64,000 nucleotides of DNA from Dongshaea marina (lineage in GTDB: Bacteria; Pseudomonadota; Gammaproteobacteria; Enterobacterales; Aeromonadaceae): the NCBI RefSeq assembly GCF_003072645.1, contig NZ_CP028897.1, forward strand, positions 3,361,658-3,425,657. Reading direction: 5' to 3'. The notes below the pieces were generated by a model. That model had not been told where the DNA came from and did no database searches. It saw only the letters and a program-made list of their open reading frames with translations. Shown piece by piece: positions 58,798 through 64,000 of the stretch. The number at the start of each line of letters is the position of its first letter. Positions within the stretch are counted from its first letter, which is position 1. Position numbers and translations under genes: made by a program.

Positions 58798-59813
58798 CTA
58801 TCCCCGGCTACGCCACTTCACCGTGGCCGGGATCTGCAGCTGAAATTCCGTCAATGTCTGCTGTTCAATCAGGGCTGTCGCCAGCTCAAACCCCACCCGG
58901 GCGATCTGCTGACAATCCTGAGCGATCGAGTCCACCGGCCAGGGCAGGTAATTGAGCATCTCATAATCATCAAAGGTTCCAAGCCGGATCTCAGTGCCCA
59001 GGTGTGACTGCTCATGCACAAAGCGCAGCACCCCCTCCATCAGGGAGTAAGAGGCGGTAAACAGGGCCTCAGGTAAGCTACCTAGTTCCTGATAGAGCTG
59101 CTTGACCATCCGGTAACCCGTATCGGGCTGATAATCCTGCTCACGTATCCAGGATGTTTGCTCGGTGAGTCCAGCCTGCTGCAGGCCCAGCCTAAAACCC
59201 TCTAAACGATGGCGACTCGGTGAATACTGGGGCTGGCCCCCAGATAATAAACCGCGGGCTGGTCGGCGGCCAACGAAGCAACAAGCTCTTGTGTCGAACT
59301 GACCGCATCCGAGATCACATAGGGAAGTGACGAGTCTGCAATACAGCGATCGATCTGCACTACGGGGCAGTTTTTCTGGTGGATCGATTGGTATAAATCA
59401 TCTTCCTCGAGGGATGAAGCAACTAACAAGGCATCAACCTGGCGAGCCAGCACGCTGCGAACCACCTCCTGCTCAAGGGATGGATCATCCTGAGTACAGG
59501 CCAATAACAACTGGTAGCCCGCCTCACGCGCCTGGTGCTCCAGCTCGCGGGCAATGGTCACAAAACCCAAATTGGTAAAATCCGGGATCACCAGGGCCAG
59601 GGTCTGACTGCGCCCGGAGCGCAGGGTGCGGGCAGAAAAACTCGGTGTATATTCACAGCGCCGGGCTGCCTCCTGAACTCTGAGCTGAGTTGCCTCAGCG
59701 ATACGGTACTTCTTACTGGAGCCGTTGAGAACCAGGCTGGCGGTGGTCTTAGAGACCCCGGCCTGGCGCGCAACCTCCTCAATGGTAGCTCGTTTTCGGA
59801 CTGTCACAAGCAA
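58798..59813 (-). CDS. scrR: ScrR, LacI-family sucrose repressor (frameshifted)
   Basis: As read the N-terminal 203 residues end at 59202. One more base in the run of five C at 59237-59241 gives YLGGQPQYSPSRHRLEGF and joins a C-terminal part ending at 58798, 338 residues in all. The helix-turn-helix TIEEVARQAGVSKTTASLV is of the LacI/FruR type, and the effector domain is FruR-like (PWPVDSIAQDCQQIARVG). It most likely represses scrB, scrA and scrK. The break is probably a sequencing error. Confidence 0.87.
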
Positions 59814-59835
59814 AGACTCGACTGAAAAAAAAGAT

Positions 59836-61225
59836 TCATTCTACGCCTATCTTTTCAAGGATCCAGTAGTTCACATCCGCTGCCCCGGTGACCAGGGTGA
59901 GCTCAGGGTCACCCTCCTGACAGTAAAAACGACTACTCATGACTGCCTCCCCTGGTTGATGAATATCTCCAGGGTGCTGTGATCGACAAAGATCTGCAGC
60001 TGCCTCACCCTGCCCTGCCAAAGCCTTTGCTGCCAGCCCTCCTGCCAGTCATTTCGTTCCAATATGAGTCTGTTGTCGGTGCAACGAATTCTGAGCGCGC
60101 CTTCAACCTCAAGCTCAAGCTCTCCCCTGAGCTTTACCAGCAGCTCAGCCGAGCTCACCGCAAACCTGTCGCCGGGATTGGCAAGCCCACACCACGCCTG
60201 ACGCCTCAGTTGCCGGCTCTCAGAGACGGGCTGTTGGTAGAGCCGCCCCTCCTCAACTTTCAGCTCTCTGACCATGCTCAGACAATGCACCCAGCCCTTT
60301 GCGGCTGTGGGCAGGGCTTCATCTTCAACCTGGGGGCTTCCCAGCCAGCCAATCAGCAAGCGTCGTCCCTTGTCGTCCTCACAGGTCTGGGGGGCATAGA
60401 AATCAAAGCCATGATCCAGCGGCTCGAAGGCTCCATGCTGAAATCTAGCCCCGGGATAATCAAGCTGGCCGCTCAGATAGCCTGCGCTATCTGTTGGGGT
60501 ATCCTCTACCCCCTGGGGGCAACAGAGCAAAAACTCCTGTCCCCCAGCGAAAATAGATCCGGACACTCCCACATGTAACCAAAATCGCCCAAACCATTAC
60601 GCTGACTGCCTGCGATCTCCCCCCGCAGCAGCCAGCTTTTAAGATCGCTGGAGGCATACAGTAGGATTACCCCTTGCCGCTCCAGAGTCTGCGCCCCCAG
60701 CACCATATAGTAGCTCCCCTGGTGTAGCCAAACCTTGGGATCCCGAACATGCCCGGTGTAACCTTCGGGAAGCTCGATGACAGGCCCAAGCTTGCGCCAA
60801 CGCCCCTCCTGCTCCCGGACCGCCATACATTGATAGGCGGTTCGTTGCCCGGCAGGGAGCTTCACATTGCCGGTATAAAAGAGATAAAGCTGGCCATCTT
60901 TGACTATGGCAGAGCCTGAATAGCAACCATCCTTCTCAAAATCCTCAGTGGGTGCCAGTGCCAGAGGCTGATGCTGCCAGTGAATGAGATCGTCTGAGCT
61001 GACATGCCCCCAAGCCTTGGCGCCGTGGCTGCATGCCCAGGGATTCCACTGGAAGAACAGCTGGTAGCGCCCCTCAAAGTAACAAAAGCCATTGGGATCA
61101 TTGATAAGACCCAGCGGAGCCGAAACATGCCACTGCGGCCGCCAGGAGTCGCTGTGATGTGCTTGAAGTTGCTGAGCCAGGCGAGCCGTGAGCCTGGCTC
61201 GGTAAGCCAGTTCGCTGTCGTTCAT
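59836..61225 (-). CDS. scrB: Sucrose-6-phosphate hydrolase, GH32 (two frameshifts)
   Basis: It splits sucrose-6-phosphate to glucose-6-phosphate and fructose. As read it breaks twice. One more base in the run of five C at 60541-60545 restores FSLGGQEFLLCC, and one in the run of four C at 59949-59952 restores NQGEAVMSSRFYCQ and the true end at 59836. The result is 463 residues. The GH32 motifs are intact: LINDPNGFCYF (nucleophile), VRDPKVW (transition-state Asp) and WECPDLF (acid/base Glu). It overlaps scrA by 4 bases. Both breaks are probably sequencing errors. Confidence 0.9.
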
Positions 61226-62652
61226 GATAGCTCCCCAGAGATTTCACGATCATTTTGCGCCTGGTCCCTGGCGCTTTCTTTTCTACAGCCTCCAAATAAC
61301 CAGGTACCGACAAAAGCCAAACCAAAGGTCAGGAGCAGTCCCACAAGATATGCCCCCAGACCTCCCGGTTCAATCACAAAACTTCCGGGGATGACGGTCA
61401 CCCCGAACCCAAGAGAGTAAACCTGCATCGCCGCGGTAAAGGCACCACCAAGGGCTGCGGCGAGACTGGCAATAATGAAGGGACGAAACAGTTTCAGCGT
61501 CACACCATAAATGGCGGGCTCGGTGATCCCAAAAAAACAGGTGAGGCAGGCGGGCAGTGCGATCTCTTTAAGGGTTTGATCCTGAGTGCGGAAAAATACC
61601 GCCAGTACCGCCCCCGCCTGGGCGATCACGGCCATCGAGATCAGAGGATTAAGCACATCTTTGCCGGTATTCGCCAAAAGCTGGGCCTCGACGGCATTGA
61701 AGCTATGATGGAGTCCGGTGATGACGATCGCCTGGTTCAGTCCCGCAAAGATAAAACCACCAGCCATTGGTGCCAGGGTGTATACCGCCATGATCCCATC
61801 GGAGAGCATCTCCCCCAACCAGCGGCCGGCAGGGCCGATCGCAATTAAAGAGATAAACCCCATGATAAGCACAGACAGGAAGGGGGTCAGTACCAAATCC
61901 AGACAGTTTGGCACCAGACGACGCAGTTGTTTCTCAAGATGCGCCATCACCCACACCGCAAACAGAATCGGCAAAACGGTTCCCTGGTAGCCCACCTTAC
62001 CTACTTCCAGACCCCAGAGATCGAAATAGCCAGCCACTCCATGAGAAGTCATCCAGGCATTTTGAAGATCCGGATGGATCAGTATCCCGCCCAACACAGC
62101 AGCCACAAAGGGATTGCAGCCAAACTCTTTCGCCGCAGAAAAGGCGATCAGAATAGGCAGGATCACAAAGGCCGCCGAAGAAAACAGGCTGAGCATAGGA
62201 AGCAGGCCATTATCCGCCGGTATATGGATATAACCTCGCTGGTTGAGGTTATTCACCAGATTCAAAACCCCCATCAGCAGCCCCGTTGCCACGATGGCCG
62301 GGATAATGGGAACGAATATATTCGAAAGTACCGCGGCCAAACGTTGCAGCGGGTTCATATTCGCCCGGGATTGCTGCTTCACCTCATCGGTACTACTCAT
62401 CGAGAGTCCCGTCAGCCCCGGCAGCTCGGCAAACACCTTGTTGACCACCCCGGTTCCTAGGATGATTTGCAGCTGTCCGGAGGCAATAAACACCGCCTTG
62501 ACTCCGGCCACCTTCTCAATCCCGGGCTGATCGAGTTTCTCGTTATCCACCAGGGCTAAGCGTAACCGAGTCGCACAGTGAGCCATGGAGGCAATATTGG
62601 CTTTCCCCCCGATGAGGTTTAAGATCTGCCGGGCACAGTGTTGATAATTCAT
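61222..62652 (-). CDS. scrA: ScrA, sucrose-specific PTS EIIBC
   Basis: 476 residues. The EIIB domain (about 1-90) has the phospho-Cys in MAHCATRLRLAL. The EIIC domain (about 105-450) has about ten membrane segments and ITGLHHSFNAVE, a family motif. No EIIA domain is present, so it needs Crr. It imports sucrose as sucrose-6-phosphate. It lies between scrK and scrB. Confidence 0.94.
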   Translation of the reverse strand: MNYQHCARQILNLIGGKANIASMAHCATRLRLALVDNEKLDQPGIEKVAGVKAVFIASGQLQIILGTGVVNKVFAELPGLTGLSMSSTDEVKQQSRANMNPLQRLAAVLSNIFVPIIPAIVATGLLMGVLNLVNNLNQRGYIHIPADNGLLPMLSLFSSAAFVILPILIAFSAAKEFGCNPFVAAVLGGILIHPDLQNAWMTSHGVAGYFDLWGLEVGKVGYQGTVLPILFAVWVMAHLEKQLRRLVPNCLDLVLTPFLSVLIMGFISLIAIGPAGRWLGEMLSDGIMAVYTLAPMAGGFIFAGLNQAIVITGLHHSFNAVEAQLLANTGKDVLNPLISMAVIAQAGAVLAVFFRTQDQTLKEIALPACLTCFFGITEPAIYGVTLKLFRPFIIASLAAALGGAFTAAMQVYSLGFGVTVIPGSFVIEPGGLGAYLVGLLLTFGLAFVGTWLFGGCRKESARDQAQNDREISGELS

Positions 62653-62666
62653 CTCTAATCATCCTC

Positions 62667-63620
62667 TCAGGCTGCTGAAAACTGAAGGCTCTGCTGCTCA
62701 ATAAATTGCAGTAATGCCGGCTTATCGGGCAGGGCCTCCATCGCCCCTCTGGACTGCGTCACCAGGGCGCCACAACCACAGGCCCGGGCCAGAATGTCAT
62801 ACATCTGCACAGTATCAGGCCAGTGGGCATAACAGGAAAGTTCGCTCAAGAGTCCCGCCATAAAGCCATCCCCGGCTCCTGTGGTATCCACCACCTCAAC
62901 CCTGGGAGAGTCCAGCTCCAGAAACTCTCCCCGATACAGAGCCAGGCATCCTTTTGCCCCACGGGTAACAATCGCCAGCACGACGCCACGATCAGAAAGA
63001 CGCTTTAACCCCAACTCACAGCTCTCACAATCCGTCAGTTCATAAAGCTCCTCTTGTGAGCATTTCACCAGATGGCTCAGAGCCAGGGCCTGCTCCACCC
63101 TGTCTTTCATCAGGGATTGGTTTTCCCACAGCTGGTGACGCAGGTTAGGATCAAAGCTCACCCAGCCTCCCTGCTCACGAACCTTGTGCATCGCAGCAAG
63201 GCTTGCCTGATGCGTCGAAGAGCCGATAAGCGCGATCGAGCAGCTATGCAGGATGACCGGCCCTGCTATATCGGGCAGCTCTGCCTCGGTCAAAAACTGA
63301 TCCGCAGCTGGATTGACCATGAAAGTGAAACTGCGCTCAGCCTGCTGATCGAGACTGACCAGTACAGTCGAGGTTCGATGTGCCGGATCCGTTGCCAGGA
63401 AGGTCACATCCACCCCCTCGACAAACAGCCTGGCCTTGAGCTGCCTGCCAAATGGATCATCCCCCACCCTGCCGATAAACCCGCAGCTGCCTCCCTGACG
63501 GCTGATCCCCACGGCAACATTGGCCGGAGCCCCTCCGGGACAAGTCTCCAATAGACCACTTGGGGCTGGAATCAAATCCATCACAGCATCTCCCAATACC
63601 CATACCGGTTTTTTCTGCAT
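62667..63620 (-). CDS. scrK: ScrK, fructokinase
   Basis: 317 residues of the PfkB/ribokinase family. GGAPANVAVGISRQGG near the start and the anion hole/catalytic DTTGAGDGFMAG are present. It phosphorylates the fructose released by ScrB. First gene of the sucrose operon, 14 bases before scrA. Confidence 0.92.
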   Translation of the reverse strand: MQKKPVWVLGDAVMDLIPAPSGLLETCPGGAPANVAVGISRQGGSCGFIGRVGDDPFGRQLKARLFVEGVDVTFLATDPAHRTSTVLVSLDQQAERSFTFMVNPAADQFLTEAELPDIAGPVILHSCSIALIGSSTHQASLAAMHKVREQGGWVSFDPNLRHQLWENQSLMKDRVEQALALSHLVKCSQEELYELTDCESCELGLKRLSDRGVVLAIVTRGAKGCLALYRGEFLELDSPRVEVVDTTGAGDGFMAGLLSELSCYAHWPDTVQMYDILARACGCGALVTQSRGAMEALPDKPALLQFIEQQSLQFSAA

Positions 63621-63652
63621 AATGCCTCCTTATCCGCTGATAAAGCCAGACT

Positions 63653-63670
63653 AGCTAAAGCGTTTTAGCT
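63653..63670. promoter_or_regulatory. Likely ScrR operator before scrK
   Basis: The near-perfect inverted repeat AGCTAAAGCGTTTTAGCT, with a central CG, is the LacI-family operator pattern. It lies 33 bases before the scrK start, where binding would block transcription of scrK-scrA-scrB-scrR. A weaker similar sequence (GTAAAACGTGAGC) lies near 63699. Confidence 0.75.
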
Positions 63671-63830
63671 ACCGCAAGAAATTTGCTGAATCGATTAAGT
63701 AAAACGTGAGCTGATTAACAAAACAGCAGTTGTCGAATGGCTGAACTCGGGAGGAACTTGCTTGGGGGATTCAGGTGAACGCGGCAACATAGCCGTTTGA
63801 GACGAAACTCGGCAGGAGTACAGCCTGATC

Positions 63831-63864
63831 CAGTTGGCGTTTCAGGTGGTTGAAGCGCCAACTG
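63831..63864. repeat. Inverted repeat in the region after the sucrose promoter
   Basis: CAGTTGGCG (63831-63839) and CGCCAACTG (63856-63864) form a 9-bp stem with a 16-base loop. It stands between the sucrose operon promoter and the partial gene at the window edge. Its role is unclear; no T-run follows. Confidence 0.35.
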
Positions 63865-63899
63865 AGGCTTAGAGGAGATTCGATATAATCAGTAGGGCT

Positions 63900-64000
63900 C
63901 TATCCTGGGCTGCGTCTCATCCTAAGCCCAAACAGCAGGGGCAAAAGAAGCAGGCCATAGAGGGAGAAAGCCCCTCCTCCACCGCCTCCCCCACTTGATC
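63900..64000 (-). CDS. C-terminus of a GlyGly-CTERM surface protein (partial)
   Basis: The minus-strand frame enters from the right edge and stops at 63900. It reads SSGGGGGGGAFSLYG, then LLLLPLLFGLR and MRRSPG: a Gly-rich stretch, a membrane helix and basic residues at the very end. This is the GlyGly-CTERM sorting signal that rhombosortase cleaves in proteins sent out by type II secretion. The body of the protein lies outside the window, so its function cannot be seen. Confidence 0.7.
   Translation of the reverse strand, partial: SSGGGGGGGAFSLYGLLLLPLLFGLRMRRSPG

Overview
The window looks like chromosome from a gammaproteobacterium related to the Vibrio, Aeromonas and Alteromonas groups. 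The evidence is the proteobacterial isc operon order, a CsrB-type RNA, UbiT/U/V, the queA-tgt-yajC-secD-secF operon, RodZ, PilF and NlpI, all close to Vibrio, Aeromonas or E. coli proteins. I cannot name a genus.

Layout. 0-3.2 kb: the end of rlmG, a small unknown gene, an AmpG-type transporter that seems to start at ATT, an unknown membrane protein, and a minus-strand CsrB-family sRNA. 3.5-9.3 kb: a lipoprotein, a ToxR-like membrane regulator with a partner membrane protein, then ispG, rodZ, pilF and rlmN. 9.3-27.6 kb: accessory DNA lying between rlmN and ndk, which are neighbours in many relatives. It carries a lone adenylation-carrier-reductase NRPS in AT-rich DNA, DNA polymerase II, and a six-gene surface-glycan operon (flippase, aldolase-like protein, initiating sugar transferase, asparagine synthase, glycosyltransferase, membrane sugar dehydratase). 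27.7-39 kb: ndk, pepB, the isc operon (iscR-S-U-A-hscB-hscA-fdx-iscX), trmJ, and the anaerobic ubiquinone genes ubiT, ubiU and ubiV. 39.1-43 kb: an intact IS21-family element with a 7-bp target duplication, set in repeat-rich DNA without genes. 43-48.4 kb: a permease/ArsR operon and an EmrAB-type efflux pair with a TetR regulator and a palindromic operator. 48.6-49.9 kb: an AT-rich two-gene unit, a 36-codon peptide followed by a hairpin and then an M29-like metalloenzyme; it looks like a minimal peptide-modification (RiPP-like) locus. 50.2-57.2 kb: nlpI, a rhodanese, secF, secD, yajC, tgt and queA. 57.2-64 kb: a LysR regulator, a Spy-like protein, a sucrose PTS cluster (scrR, scrB, scrA, scrK), and the C-terminus of a GlyGly-CTERM protein at the edge.

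Data quality. Eleven otherwise intact genes (ToxR-like, polB, asnB, pepB, hscA, the 36.0-36.4 kb gene, nlpI, tgt, lysR, scrR, scrB) are broken by single-base deletions at twelve sites, every one in a run of 4 to 7 C or G. Adding one base at each site restores the expected protein end to end. This is most likely homopolymer under-calling in the assembly, not real gene loss, so I annotate these genes as single full-length genes.

Most interesting candidates: the small-peptide plus M29-like locus (48.67-49.83 kb), the orphan reductive NRPS (11.7-14.7 kb), and the CsrB-type RNA with its upstream direct repeat.
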